The notes beneath the pieces were generated by a model. The model worked only from the letters and a program-made list of their open reading frames with translations, was not told the DNA's origin and did not search any database. 56,328 bases of DNA from the NCBI GenBank assembly GCA_029973975.1, contig JARKQF010000158.1, positions 1 to 56,328 on the forward strand, read 5' to 3'. This DNA comes from Paludibacter sp. (GTDB lineage: Bacteria; Bacteroidota; Bacteroidia; Bacteroidales; Paludibacteraceae). The translations under genes and the position numbers were made by a program. Positions within the stretch are counted from its first letter, which is position 1; the number at the start of each line of letters is the position of its first letter. Below, piece after piece: positions 1 to 8,919 of the stretch.

Positions 1-2539
1 CTTTGATTTCAGCCTGATTGGCCGGCATATCGCATTTCTCACGGCGATAGACAATGGTAACCTCCTTACCGAGCCGCCACAAACTGCGGGCAGCATCGAT
101 GGCCACATTACCGGCTCCGATGATCACCACTTTCTGTCCCAGGGCCGGTTGCTTATCCACCGCCAGCATCTTCAGTACATCCGTTCCCGCGAATACACCC
201 TTCGCATCATCTCCGGAGATATTCAAACTCGTTTCCTTCCAGGCACCGATGGCCAGATAAACCGCATCGTACTGTTTTTCTAATGTATCTAAAGCAATAT
301 CTTTTCCGAATTGGGTATTAAAAACGAATTTCACCCCCAGCTTTTTAATCAGCTGTATTTCCTTTTCAAGCACTGCATGCGGCAGCCGGTATTGAGGGAT
401 ACCATATCGAAGCACTCCTCCCGCTTCGGGGAAAGCATCGTAAACAGTTACCGCGTGCCCCAGTCGAACTAAATAAAAAGCAGCCGTCAGTCCCGCCGGA
501 CCAGCACCCACGATAGCAATTCGTTTTCCTGTATCAGGTAACTTTTCCTTGATTAACTTCTGATAAATCTCGTGCTCTTTTCCCAACTGATACATGGTAT
601 CGGCAAGATAACGATGCACTTCACCCTGCGAAACCGGTTCGTCGAGCATTTCCCGGCGACAGCGCATCTGGCAGTGAAAGTGACAAATACGACCAATAGT
701 TCCCGGCAGTGGATTATCCCGCAAAGTCAGTTCAAAAGCATCTTCAATCCGATCTTCTTTAATTAATTCGATATAACCCGGAATATTCATGTGCAACGGA
801 CAGGAATTTTCGCACAAAGCCAAAAACAAATTTTCGCAAACACCTGCATAACAGCGTTTTTCCTGGATGTGCTCTTCATATTCATGCCTGAAATATCGCA
901 AGGTCGTCAGAATAGGATTAGGCGATGTTTGTCCTAGGCCGCAAATCGCTGTATCTCGGATGGTCTGACTTAACATCTCCAACATAGAAAGGTCGGCCAT
1001 AGTACCCTGACCACGTGTTATTCTCGTGAGAATGGCCAGCGCCTGCGAAAGTCCTTCCCGGCAAGGCGTACATTTTCCACAAGATTCCGAGGCATTGAAT
1101 TCCAGAAAATAACGGGCGACATCCACCATGCAGTTGTCCTGGTCCATGACCACCATACCGCCCGATCCCATGATAGCCCCCAATGCAGCCAGCGACTCAT
1201 AATCGACCGGCGTTTTAAAATGTTCCAGCGGAATACAACCGCCCGACGGACCACCCGTTTGCACTGCTTTCACCCTTTTATTCGTGCCCGTACCTTCTCC
1301 GATTTCAAAAATAAATTGTTCGAGGGTAGAACCCAGAGGTAATTCCACCAAACCTGTATTTTTAATTTTACCCACGAGCGAAAACACCTTGGTGCCCGGA
1401 CTCTTCTCTGTTCCTGTTTGCCGGAACCAATCACTTCCTTTTTCGATAATTACCGGGATGTTGCACCAGGTTTCCACGTTATTGATGTTGGTAGGACAGC
1501 CATACAACCCTTTGGCGGCAGGGTAAGGAGGACGCGGTACCGGTCGCCCGGCTTTTCCTTCGATAGAAGCAATCAGAGCAGTTTCTTCTCCACAAACAAA
1601 GGCACCGGCGCCTTCCACAATTTTAAACTGAAAACTGAAACCCGAATTCAGGATGTTAGTCCCCATCAGTCCCATCGCTTCCGCCTGTTTTGCCGCCATT
1701 TCAAAACGTTTCACCGCCAGCGGATATTCGGCGCGTACATAAGCGATTCCCTCACCGGCTCCCATGGCAAAAGCGCCTATCATCATCCCCTCTAAAATCG
1801 AGTGAGGATCACTTTCAATCTCATTGCGGTTCATATATGCTCCGGGGTCACCTTCATCGGCATTGCATATAATGTATTTTCCGGGAGCTTCCTGCTGTCT
1901 CATCATGTCCCATTTCTTCCCAGTCGGAAAGCCGGCGCCTCCCCTGCCTCGCATCCCGGCATTCAAAACTTCATCAATCACTGCCTGCGGATTATTCGCC
2001 GTAAGTACTTTTGCCAGCGCCTGGTAACCACCCACTGCGAGATAATCTTCTATGGATTCAGGATTAATGAACCCGGCATTGCGAAGGACGATTTTCTTTT
2101 GTCCCTTAAAAAAAGGCAGTTCGTGCCAGAGCGGGTAGTTTTCATACCCTTTCCCGTATTCAATATAGGTCGCCAGGTGATCCCAGCTCTCGATGCGACA
2201 TAATATATTCTTCGTGTAGATTTTGCCTGAAACAGCGCCATTTAATATTTTCAACACCTCTTTTTCAGTCACCCGGCTATAAACCAGCAAAGGTTTTCCA
2301 GGCTGATACAAGCTAACCAAAGGCTCTTCGGCACAAAAACCAAAACAACCAGTGGGTTTAATCAAACAATTCAGTTTGTTTTCACAGATGCTGTTTTCGA
2401 GGATTCTGTACAGCACATCGGCGCCATTCCCGATACCACAGGTTCCCATCCCCACCATCAGCATGGGTTTATCGGGAAGTATATTTTTTATATACGAATG
2501 ACTCAACTGTTCGAATGATTGCAGCATACTCTTTTTCAT
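1..2539 (-). CDS. NuoF-like NADH dehydrogenase subunit fused to a GltD-like FAD/NAD(P)H oxidoreductase (partial, C-terminus beyond left edge)
   Basis: The frame is open from an ATG at 2539 to the window edge (846 codons). It overlaps the stop of the upstream NuoE-like gene as ATGA, so translation is probably coupled. Domains by approximate residue: 20-110 thioredoxin-like [2Fe-2S] fold with Cys near 30 and a CFGFC motif; 195-340 NuoF core with the glycine-rich GRGGAGFPTG flavin/NADH loop and CGEETALI; 490 the 4Fe-4S motif CGKCTPC; 565-630 a cysteine-rich GltD-type double cluster; 676 GAGPAGL FAD site; 813 GAGNVAID second Rossmann fold, usually an NADPH site in GltD. By family knowledge, NuoF subunits oxidise NADH in complex I, bifurcating hydrogenases and formate dehydrogenases. 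The fused GltD module suggests an additional NAD(P)H site. The partner gene lies left of the window, so the complex cannot be named. Confidence 0.85.
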   Translation of the reverse strand, partial: MKKSMLQSFEQLSHSYIKNILPDKPMLMVGMGTCGIGNGADVLYRILENSICENKLNCLIKPTGCFGFCAEEPLVSLYQPGKPLLVYSRVTEKEVLKILNGAVSGKIYTKNILCRIESWDHLATYIEYGKGYENYPLWHELPFFKGQKKIVLRNAGFINPESIEDYLAVGGYQALAKVLTANNPQAVIDEVLNAGMRGRGGAGFPTGKKWDMMRQQEAPGKYIICNADEGDPGAYMNRNEIESDPHSILEGMMIGAFAMGAGEGIAYVRAEYPLAVKRFEMAAKQAEAMGLMGTNILNSGFSFQFKIVEGAGAFVCGEETALIASIEGKAGRPVPRPPYPAAKGLYGCPTNINNVETWCNIPVIIEKGSDWFRQTGTEKSPGTKVFSLVGKIKNTGLVELPLGSTLEQFIFEIGEGTGTNKRVKAVQTGGPSGGCIPLEHFKTPVDYESLAALGAIMGSGGMVVMDQDNCMVDVARYFLEFNASESCGKCTPCREGLSQALAILTRITRGQGTMADLSMLEMLSQTIRDTAICGLGQTSPNPILTTLRYFRHEYEEHIQEKRCYAGVCENLFLALCENSCPLHMNIPGYIELIKEDRIEDAFELTLRDNPLPGTIGRICHFHCQMRCRREMLDEPVSQGEVHRYLADTMYQLGKEHEIYQKLIKEKLPDTGKRIAIVGAGPAGLTAAFYLVRLGHAVTVYDAFPEAGGVLRYGIPQYRLPHAVLEKEIQLIKKLGVKFVFNTQFGKDIALDTLEKQYDAVYLAIGAWKETSLNISGDDAKGVFAGTDVLKMLAVDKQPALGQKVVIIGAGNVAIDAARSLWRLGKEVTIVYRREKCDMPANQAEIK

Positions 2540-3045
2540 GACGATTTCACTTTTTTCAGGATTTTAATCAGCTTCTGCGCATTGACATTGCTATGAATGA
2601 CTCCATCGACCGCGATCACCGGCGCCTGGGCACACTGACCAAAACAGGCAACTGTCTTGATAGTGAATTCATTGTCGGATGTCGTGTAACCCTGTTCCAT
2701 CTCGTCGGGTTCACATCCGAAACCCAGGATGTGCCCGACACTGTTGAGCAACTCCCGTGAACCCTTGGTATGACAAGCCGTTCCGCGACACACCACGATG
2801 GCATGCCGTCCCTGGGGTTTTAAATTGAAAAAAGAGTAAAATGTCGCGACGCTATACACCTGCGTCATGGGGACGCTCAGTTTGCGGGACACCTGTACCA
2901 GCGTTTCCACTGGCAGGAATTTGAGCGGATTGGCTTCCTGAACCGCTTCCAGTGTCGACAACAACATGCCGGGTCTGTCTCTGTACTGTTCAACAATCTG
3001 ATCGAGAACAGGTTCAGCAACCACATAAGGACTAACAGCTTCCAT
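2536..3045 (-). CDS. NuoE/HydC-like [2Fe-2S] subunit of an NADH-dependent oxidoreductase
   Basis: This 169-residue protein has the thioredoxin-like ferredoxin fold of complex I 24-kDa subunits. The N-terminal helical part (about 10-75) is followed by the cluster-binding Cys pairs CRGTAC and CFGQC, the usual C-x4-C / C-x3-C arrangement. Such subunits pass electrons to or from the NuoF flavin. The gene begins the operon visible here and its TGA overlaps the ATG of the NuoF-GltD fusion by 4 nt. About 190 bp of AT-rich DNA lies upstream before the repeat array. A TAnnTTTG-like -7 box is visible on the minus strand at 3144-3151, but no convincing -33 box. It could belong to a hydrogenase, a formate dehydrogenase or a transhydrogenase; the sequence does not decide. 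Confidence 0.88.
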   Translation of the reverse strand: MEAVSPYVVAEPVLDQIVEQYRDRPGMLLSTLEAVQEANPLKFLPVETLVQVSRKLSVPMTQVYSVATFYSFFNLKPQGRHAIVVCRGTACHTKGSRELLNSVGHILGFGCEPDEMEQGYTTSDNEFTIKTVACFGQCAQAPVIAVDGVIHSNVNAQKLIKILKKVKSS

Positions 3046-3235
3046 ACACTTGTAGATTTAAGGTTCGTAATCTAAAGCAATTGTCCGGTTTTCTGAAAAA
3101 AACAATCTTATATTATCTCTATTTATATTCAGAAATTTCCTTACAAATATAGAGAATTAAAAACACACCAATACATTTTTTAACATTTAATTGATGAATT
3201 TTTTCTGCAATGGAAGTGAATAGTTGTAAAGTGAG
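3046..3235 (-). other. upstream region of the NuoE-like operon, no gene
   Basis: This AT-rich spacer separates the NuoE-like start from the 23-bp repeat array. The only signal found is a minus-strand TATATTTG at 3144-3151, matching the Bacteroides -7 element TAnnTTTG. No TTTG stands at the expected distance upstream of it. No ORF of credible composition is present. Confidence 0.4.
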
Positions 3236-3384
3236 GTGTTTGAGACGTTCCACTCAAGGTATCTGCATCGTTCAGTTCGAGTCGGTCGAGTCGCTCCACT
3301 CGAAGTGTTCGAATCGTTCCACTCGAAATGCTCGAATCGGGCGGTTCGAATCATTCGAATAAGTCCAGTCGAGGCGTTCGAAAT
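3236..3384. repeat. degenerate 23-bp tandem repeat array, six units plus a partial one
   Basis: Units run 3236-3258, 3259-3281, 3282-3304, 3305-3327, 3328-3350 and 3351-3373, with a partial seventh at 3374-3384. Each is exactly 23 bp. The best-preserved unit (3305-3327) begins GTGTTCGAAT and ends CCACTCGAA, and TCGA recurs near both ends of most units. TTCGA and TCGAA are reverse complements, so neighbouring unit ends can form short hairpins with 3-nt loops. Short open frames over this DNA encode a 23-residue echo of the repeat and are not credible genes. The array lies just downstream of the groL terminator. There are no unique spacers, so it is not CRISPR. Confidence 0.85.
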
Positions 3385-3421
3385 AAAAAATCTCCGGCAG
3401 AAACATTTCTACCGGAGATTT
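3385..3421 (-). terminator. Rho-independent terminator of groS-groL
   Basis: Inverted arms at 3388-3403 and 3406-3421 pair over 16 positions with a single G-U wobble and a very short loop. The core is CTCCGG/CCGGAG. On the minus strand the stem is followed by a run of six T (A run at 3385-3390). It lies about 30 bp after the groL stop codon. Confidence 0.85.
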
Positions 3422-3453
3422 CAAACCAAATTATTATACTGCGGGAGCTGATA

Positions 3454-5085
3454 TTACATCATACCGCCCATGCCACCACCCATTGGCATTTGCGGAGCAG
3501 GATTTTCTTCTTTCTTTTCTGTGATAACACATTCGGTTGTCAGGAACATACCAGCAATGGATGCGGCATTTTCGAGGGCAACGCGTGTTACTTTGGCAGG
3601 ATCCACCACACCGGCAGCCAGGAAGTTTTCATACTGATCGGTGCGGGCATTGTAACCGTAATCGGCTTTACCTTCACGTACTTTCTGAACAACCACTGCA
3701 CCTTCTTTACCTGCATTGGCAACAATCTGACGCAACGGTTCTTCGATAGCGCGTTTCACGATTTCGATACCGGTTGCTTCGTCATCATTGACTGCTTTCA
3801 GTGAAGACAGCGAGTCGATAGAACGGATATAAGCTACACCACCACCGGGAACAATACCTTCTTCGATAGCAGCACGTGTTGCGCTCAACGCGTCATCCAC
3901 ACGGTCTTTCTTTTCTTTCATTTCCACTTCTGAAGCGGCTCCTACATACAATACAGCAACACCACCAGCTAATTTAGCCAGACGTTCCTGCAATTTTTCG
4001 CGATCGTAATCGGAAGTTGTCGTGCCAATCTGTGCTTTGATTTGCGCTACACGTTTTTCAATGTTCTCTTTCTGGCCGGCACCGTTTACAATCACAGTAT
4101 TGTCTTTATTCACGGTGACTTTTTCTGCTGAACCGAGCATTTCAAGCGTGGCTTGCTCCAACTGGATACCTTTTTCTTCTGAAATCACAACCCCTCCTGT
4201 CAAGATAGCGATATCTTCGAGCATTTCCTTACGACGGTCGCCAAAGCCCGGAGCTTTCACAGCGCAGATTTTCAACGATGCACGTAAACGGTTTACAACC
4301 AGAGTTGTCAGTGCTTCCGATTCAACATCTTCGGCAATAATCAGGAACGGACGGCCGGATTGTACTGCCGGCTCAAGTACCGGTAACAGTTCTTTCAGGT
4401 TGCTTATTTTCTTGTCGTAGATCAGGATATAGGGTTTTTCCATCTCTACTTCCATCTTTTCAGTATTGGTAACAAAATACGGAGAGATGTAACCTCTGTC
4501 GAATTGCATACCTTCCACTACGTCGATGTGGGTATCGGTTCCTTTGGCTTCTTCGATGGTAATCACACCATCTTTGGTTACTTTTCTCATAGCATCGGCA
4601 ATCAATTTACCAATTACGGCATCGTTATTAGCCGACACGGTAGCAACCTGTTCGATTTTATTGTAGTCGTCACCTACAGATTTAGCCTGAGAAGCAATAC
4701 TCTTTACCACCTGTTCAACTGCTTTGTCGATACCCCGTTTCAAATCCATCGGGTTAGCGCCGGCAGTTACATTTTTTAAACCAACGGTTACAATCGATTG
4801 TGCCAGTACAGTAGCAGTAGTTGTACCATCACCGGCATCATCGCCTGTTTTGGAAGCCACTTCTTTTACCAACTGTGCTCCCAGATTCTGGAATGAATCT
4901 TCCAACTCTATTTCTTTAGCAACCGACACACCATCTTTGGTAATCTGGGGCGCACCGAATTTCTTTTCGATAATCACGTTACGACCTTTCGGACCCAATG
5001 TTACTTTCACCGCGTTGGCAATGGCATCCACGCCCTTCTTCAGTTCATCGCGGGCATCAATATTGAATAAAATTTCTTTTGACAT
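3454..5085 (-). CDS. groL: chaperonin GroEL (Hsp60)
   Basis: The 543-residue product is full length for the family (about 545). It forms the double-ring ATP-dependent folding chamber in the cytoplasm with GroES as lid. Visible family signatures include the N-terminal TLGPKGRNV stretch, the ATP-site [10 protein letters not shown] near residue 85-95, the apical-domain [22 protein letters not shown] near 400, and a Gly/Met-rich GGMGGMM tail. It is the second gene of the groS-groL operon, 131 bp behind groS, with its own terminator downstream. No feature departs from an ordinary housekeeping copy. Confidence 0.98.
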   Translation of the reverse strand: MSKEILFNIDARDELKKGVDAIANAVKVTLGPKGRNVIIEKKFGAPQITKDGVSVAKEIELEDSFQNLGAQLVKEVASKTGDDAGDGTTTATVLAQSIVTVGLKNVTAGANPMDLKRGIDKAVEQVVKSIASQAKSVGDDYNKIEQVATVSANNDAVIGKLIADAMRKVTKDGVITIEEAKGTDTHIDVVEGMQFDRGYISPYFVTNTEKMEVEMEKPYILIYDKKISNLKELLPVLEPAVQSGRPFLIIAEDVESEALTTLVVNRLRASLKICAVKAPGFGDRRKEMLEDIAILTGGVVISEEKGIQLEQATLEMLGSAEKVTVNKDNTVIVNGAGQKENIEKRVAQIKAQIGTTTSDYDREKLQERLAKLAGGVAVLYVGAASEVEMKEKKDRVDDALSATRAAIEEGIVPGGGVAYIRSIDSLSSLKAVNDDEATGIEIVKRAIEEPLRQIVANAGKEGAVVVQKVREGKADYGYNARTDQYENFLAAGVVDPAKVTRVALENAASIAGMFLTTECVITEKKEENPAPQMPMGGGMGGMM

Positions 5086-5091
5086 AAGACT

Positions 5092-5126
5092 ATTTACGAT
5101 TTTAAAATTTACAATTTACAATTAAT
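5092..5126. repeat. heptamer tandem repeat in the groS-groL gap, promoter-distal part
   Basis: Five consecutive 7-bp units can be phased here, including two identical AATTTAC copies at 5106-5119, flanked by the variants ATTTACG, ATTTTAA and AATTAAT. The array begins 7 bp upstream of the groL start codon, so it lies in the transcribed leader between groS and groL. Confidence 0.6.
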
Positions 5127-5184
5127 TTTACTATCTATTTTTAAAATTCACGACTTACCGTTTTAGTCAACTTTTCAACCACAA

Positions 5185-5219
5185 AATGGTAAATAGTAAA
5201 TGATTAAATAGTCAATTTA
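5185..5219. repeat. heptamer tandem repeat overlapping the groS stop codon
   Basis: Five 7-bp units phase as AATGGTA, AATAGTA, AATGATT, AAATAGT and CAATTTA. The last unit contains the groS stop codon (5217-5219, TAA on the minus strand). It has the same period as the array at 5092-5126 but a different sequence. Confidence 0.55.
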
Positions 5220-5486
5220 AATGATAGCAAAGATGTCTGATTGCCTCATGATGAGGTATTTTTCACCATCCAGTTCCAACTCGGTACCGGCATATTTCCC
5301 ATAAAGCACGGTATTACCAACTGCGACTTCCATAACCTCATCTTTGGTTCCTTTACCTACTGCTAACACTTCACCTTTCAATGGTTTTTCTTTTGCTGAA
5401 TCCGGAATAATGATCCCACTCACGGTTTTTTCTTCAGCCGGTGCAGGTTTTACCAACACGCGGTCTCCTAATGGTTTGATGTTCAT
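5217..5486 (-). CDS. groS: co-chaperonin GroES (Hsp10)
   Basis: The product is 89 residues from the ATG at 5486, starting [10 protein letters not shown] as in typical GroES. An open frame two codons longer would use GTG at 5492 and is less likely. The mobile-loop region [18 protein letters not shown] and the glycine-rich roof loop are present. GroES caps the GroEL ring and drives substrate folding. It is the first gene of the operon. I looked for a CIRCE operator (TTAGCACTC-N9-GAGTGCTAA) in 5487-5613 and found none, so HrcA control by that element is not supported here. Confidence 0.96.
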   Translation of the reverse strand: MNIKPLGDRVLVKPAPAEEKTVSGIIIPDSAKEKPLKGEVLAVGKGTKDEVMEVAVGNTVLYGKYAGTELELDGEKYLIMRQSDIFAII

Positions 5487-5613
5487 AATCACGATATATT
5501 TTTAATTGTTTAAATTTTTAATTAGACGTGTGCAGTTAATCAGATTTTGTGCCAAAGCCGGACAAGGCATGATTTGTCATCATTTATCAGTCTTATACAT
5601 GTAATTCAGACAA

Positions 5614-6522
5614 TCAAACTGTCATCTTGTCAGCATTAACATGAATTTCACAAAGCAGGAGCAGTTTGTATACATCGTAAACAAATAAATCCGGATGTTT
5701 TCCTGTCAGATTCTTTTCCATTAATTTTCTGAAAACAACAAATTTCAATGCTGCAATTTTTATCAGACGGAATTTTTTCAGTTGTAAAAACATCCGCAGA
5801 AGTTTTGATTCATCTGCAAGAAAAGGATATTTCCCTGATTTGAAAAGCAAATACAAATTGCGGACGCTTTCGGCTGTTTTTTTCAGGTAAGTGTGGTTGT
5901 CATCCAGCCCTTTATGAAGTAATGGGTTATCAATATGTTGAAAAGTAAAGCCTGCTTCATGCAACGCATGACCGAATAAAGTGTCTTCATGCCCGTATCC
6001 GGCAATCGATTCATTAAATCTTATTGTACAAAAAACTGATTTGGAAATCAGGAAATTAAAGGTGGCAAAATTCTCCTTATCGTGAGGTTGCAACAGATAA
6101 GCCAGATTCGATTCCCTTTCACGGCCATATTTCAGCCGCAGACTAAATGCCGGATTCTGACAGGCCGGGTCGTATGCTGTTCCGCCAATCACAATCACTT
6201 TCCCCTTGCAAAAAGGAAGGTATCTGAAGAGATAATCTTTTTTACAGACAGCTGCGTCGCAATCCATAAAAAGAAGAAACGAAAACCTGGCTTCATCAGC
6301 AAGTCGGTTTCGGATAGCAGACCTTCCGATATTATACGGAAGTACAATATGCCTGCAGTGATTTAACGAACTAATTTGCTGATTTTTGACGAGAAATTGA
6401 TCAGAACCGTCTTCCATAACAATTATTTCATACTGAACACCCAATTCTTCTGCCTGAATATGCAGATCGTTTACCAATTGAGTAATATCGTAATTGTATG
6501 TAGGTATCAGTATGGACAACAT
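5614..6522 (-). CDS. family 2 (GT-A fold) glycosyltransferase
   Basis: This 302-residue protein begins MLSILIPTYNYD, the usual first strand of GT2 nucleotide-sugar transferases. It has EDGSD near residue 58 and a metal-binding DxD-type DCDA near 112. A conserved EDT motif near 195 (GYGHEDTLFG) fits the acceptor-side acid. No membrane segment follows, so it is probably a soluble or peripheral cytoplasmic transferase for a surface glycan. It is monocistronic, with the MATE gene divergent. A minus-strand TATATTTG at 6586-6593 could be its -7 box, but a -33 TTTG is not evident. Donor and acceptor cannot be inferred. Confidence 0.85.
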   Translation of the reverse strand: MLSILIPTYNYDITQLVNDLHIQAEELGVQYEIIVMEDGSDQFLVKNQQISSLNHCRHIVLPYNIGRSAIRNRLADEARFSFLLFMDCDAAVCKKDYLFRYLPFCKGKVIVIGGTAYDPACQNPAFSLRLKYGRERESNLAYLLQPHDKENFATFNFLISKSVFCTIRFNESIAGYGHEDTLFGHALHEAGFTFQHIDNPLLHKGLDDNHTYLKKTAESVRNLYLLFKSGKYPFLADESKLLRMFLQLKKFRLIKIAALKFVVFRKLMEKNLTGKHPDLFVYDVYKLLLLCEIHVNADKMTV

Positions 6523-6672
6523 CCTTTACTCAACATTAATTGTATTTATGTGAAAGATTATTTCGTTCTTATGCTTTTATGCTTGCAAATATAAGCATTT
6601 CTCACTAAAGAAAACCATTTCTTAACTTGTGAAAAATAGTATAATTTGTTAATTTATTATTATAAATCAGCA

Positions 6673-6707
6673 TTTGCATGTATATACTGTAGTTTTTTGT
6701 AATTTTG
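6673..6707 (+). promoter_or_regulatory. possible promoter of the MATE gene
   Basis: TTTG at 6673-6676 and TAATTTTG at 6700-6707 match the Bacteroides -33/-7 pattern, but the 23-nt spacing is longer than the usual 19-21. The -7 box ends 39 bp before the ATG. Confidence 0.4.
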
Positions 6708-6746
6708 GAGCCCGTAACAAAAACGGATTATATATAATCATCAAGC

Positions 6747-8093
6747 ATGTCTGTTTCTGCTCCCACACATATACTCAGCACTGAGAAAATAGGAAAACTG
6801 ATCTGGCAATATTCTATTCCATCCATCATAGGCATGGTAGTCATGTCACTGTATAATATTGTCGACCGTATCTTCATCGGCCAGGGTGTGGGCGCTCTAG
6901 CCATATCCGGTTTGGCGTTGACTTTCCCTTTCATGATATTACTGATGGCATTCGGCATGTTAATCGGAGCTGGTTCTGCTTCGCGCATATCGATAACACT
7001 GGGAGAGAACAATATTGAAAAGGCCGAAAAGATATTGGGAAATGCACTGACGCTCACCATCCTGATATCAGGAACAATATCAATACTTACCTATATCTTC
7101 ATGGGTGATTTGCTGCGTTTGTTCGGCGGGACAGATGAGACTATCGGCTATGCGGAGGAATACATGCGCATTATCGTACCTGCATCTGTTTTTTCTGCCA
7201 TCAACTTTGGTTTCAACAACATCATGCGGGCAACCGGTTTCCCTAAAAAAGCAATGTACACAATGCTGATTAGCGCCATTATCAACGTGGTGCTTGATGC
7301 TTTATTCATTTTTGTGTTCGATTGGGGAATACAGGGAGCAGCGTGGGCAACTGTTATTGCATATACAGTTGGCAGTATCTGGGTAATGAGTCACTTTTTT
7401 CTTCCGGGATCACAAATCCGGTTTAAAAAAGCTTACCTGAAACTTGAAAAAGATATTGTAGGCGCCATCGTGAGTATCGGTATGTCGCCTTTCAGCATGC
7501 AACTGGCATCGAGTCTGGTAATTATAACGGTCAACACTACCTTGTTGAAATACGGCGGAGACCTGGCTATCGGAGCCTACGGTATCATCAATAGCTTATT
7601 GACATTAGCCATTCAAATTGTACTGGGACTGAATCAGGGAACACAGCCTGTTGTCGGGTTTAATTACGGAGCCAGACTTTATGACCGGATGTTCAAAACA
7701 CTTAAAACTGCCATCATCATCGCGACCATACTGACCAGCGGGGCCTTTCTTTCTGGTTTACTCCTCTCCAGATTTTCCGTGAGTCTTTTTACTTCTGACG
7801 CTGAACTCATCCAAATAGCCTCCAATGCACTGAGAATAGTGATATTCATGTTTCCGTTGGTTGGTTTTCAAATTGTCATCAGCAACTTTTTCCAGTCAAT
7901 CGGGAAAGCTAAGATCTCAATTTTCCTGAGCCTGACACGACAATTTATATTCCTGGTTCCCGCCGTATTGATATTGCCTCCTTTTTTCGGACTCAACGGA
8001 GCTTGGGCTGCTTTTCCGGTAGCCGACGGATTTGCCGCAATTGTCGCAGCTATCACCCTTGTTCGTTTTAATAAAAACTTTAAACGGCTTTAA
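6747..8093 (+). CDS. MATE family multidrug/cation antiporter
   Basis: The 448-residue protein has about twelve hydrophobic segments in two halves, which is the MATE architecture. The N-terminal EKIGKLIWQYSIPSIIGMVVMSLYNIVDRIFIGQGVG is a typical first helix pair; note the segment around residues 12-45. The second half repeats it with GLNQGTQPVVGFNYGA. Family members export drugs or metabolites using a Na+ or H+ gradient. Its last 14 bp overlap the 3' end of nadC, which is convergent. Substrate is unknown. Confidence 0.93.
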   Translation: MSVSAPTHILSTEKIGKLIWQYSIPSIIGMVVMSLYNIVDRIFIGQGVGALAISGLALTFPFMILLMAFGMLIGAGSASRISITLGENNIEKAEKILGNALTLTILISGTISILTYIFMGDLLRLFGGTDETIGYAEEYMRIIVPASVFSAINFGFNNIMRATGFPKKAMYTMLISAIINVVLDALFIFVFDWGIQGAAWATVIAYTVGSIWVMSHFFLPGSQIRFKKAYLKLEKDIVGAIVSIGMSPFSMQLASSLVIITVNTTLLKYGGDLAIGAYGIINSLLTLAIQIVLGLNQGTQPVVGFNYGARLYDRMFKTLKTAIIIATILTSGAFLSGLLLSRFSVSLFTSDAELIQIASNALRIVIFMFPLVGFQIVISNFFQSIGKAKISIFLSLTRQFIFLVPAVLILPPFFGLNGAWAAFPVADGFAAIVAAITLVRFNKNFKRL

Positions 8094-8919
8094 AACTCAT
8101 ATCCAGACTTTTGACCGAATGAGTCAGAGCCCCAACTGAGATATAGTCTACACCACAAGAAGCATAAGTACGTAAAGTATCAAAAGTGATTCCGCCTGAT
8201 GATTCGGTTTCGTATTTTCCACCGATAATTTCGACGGCTTTTTTAGTATTTTCAGGCGTAAAATTATCCAGCATGATGCGGTCGACACCACCGACTGCCA
8301 TCACCTGCGCCAGTTCGTCAAAATTTCTGACTTCAATTTCGATTTTGAGATCTTTACCTTTTTCTTTGAGGTATTCTTTTGCTCTGTTAATGGCATTGGC
8401 AATACCGCCGGCAAAATCTACATGGTTATCTTTCAGCAAGATCATGTCGTATAAACCAACCCGGTGATTCACACCACCGCCGATGCGCACCGCTTCTTTT
8501 TCGAGCAACCGGAGACCAGGTGTTGTCTTGCGGGTATCCAGCACCCTTGTGCGCGTACCTTCTAACGCTTTCACATACTGATTAGTTCGTGTAGCCACTC
8601 CGCTCATTCGCTGCATGATATTCAACATCAGCCGTTCGGTCTGAAGCAATGACTGTATTTTTCCTTCCACTACAAAAGCGATATCACCCGGCTTTACATG
8701 CGCACCATCCTGGATAAAAACGGTCATCTTTAAACCGGGATCGAAAGCATTAAAAATACGGCGGGCCACTTCCACTCCAGCCAGAATTCCTTCTTCTTTG
8801 ATAATTAACTGAGATTTTCCTATCGCACTTTCAGGGATACAGGATAAGGTAGTATGATCCCCGTCACCGATATCTTCTGCAAACCACAGCGATATCAACT
8901 GTTCAAATTCATTAGTCAT
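8080..8919 (-). CDS. nadC: quinolinate phosphoribosyltransferase (nicotinate-nucleotide pyrophosphorylase)
   Basis: This enzyme makes nicotinate mononucleotide, CO2 and pyrophosphate from quinolinate and PRPP in de novo NAD synthesis. The 279-residue length is normal. Visible family features are EDIGDGDHT near the N-terminus, the RMSGVAT segment, the TRKTTPGLR motif, EKEAVRIGGGVNHR, KDNH, and the C-terminal SGGIT and DYISVGALTHS phosphate-binding loops. It overlaps the 3' end of the upstream DUF4783 gene by 8 nt, so the two are co-transcribed. Confidence 0.96.
   Translation of the reverse strand: MTNEFEQLISLWFAEDIGDGDHTTLSCIPESAIGKSQLIIKEEGILAGVEVARRIFNAFDPGLKMTVFIQDGAHVKPGDIAFVVEGKIQSLLQTERLMLNIMQRMSGVATRTNQYVKALEGTRTRVLDTRKTTPGLRLLEKEAVRIGGGVNHRVGLYDMILLKDNHVDFAGGIANAINRAKEYLKEKGKDLKIEIEVRNFDELAQVMAVGGVDRIMLDNFTPENTKKAVEIIGGKYETESSGGITFDTLRTYASCGVDYISVGALTHSVKSLDMSFKAV

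Noticed and set aside
3340..3360. tRNA T-arm-like GGTTCGAATC
   Set aside because: It is part of the repeat; no acceptor or anticodon stem exists around it.
3236..3384. CRISPR array
   Set aside because: Units are contiguous with no unique spacers, and no cas genes are nearby.
3236..3804. Plus-strand open frames over the 23-bp array and groL 3' end
   Set aside because: The 23-residue echo in their translation comes from the repeat, and the rest is antisense to groL.
5487..5492. GTG start for groS
   Set aside because: The ATG at 5486 gives the family-typical [10 protein letters not shown] start.
5487..5613. CIRCE/HrcA operator before groS
   Set aside because: No TTAGCACTC...GAGTGCTAA inverted repeat is present.
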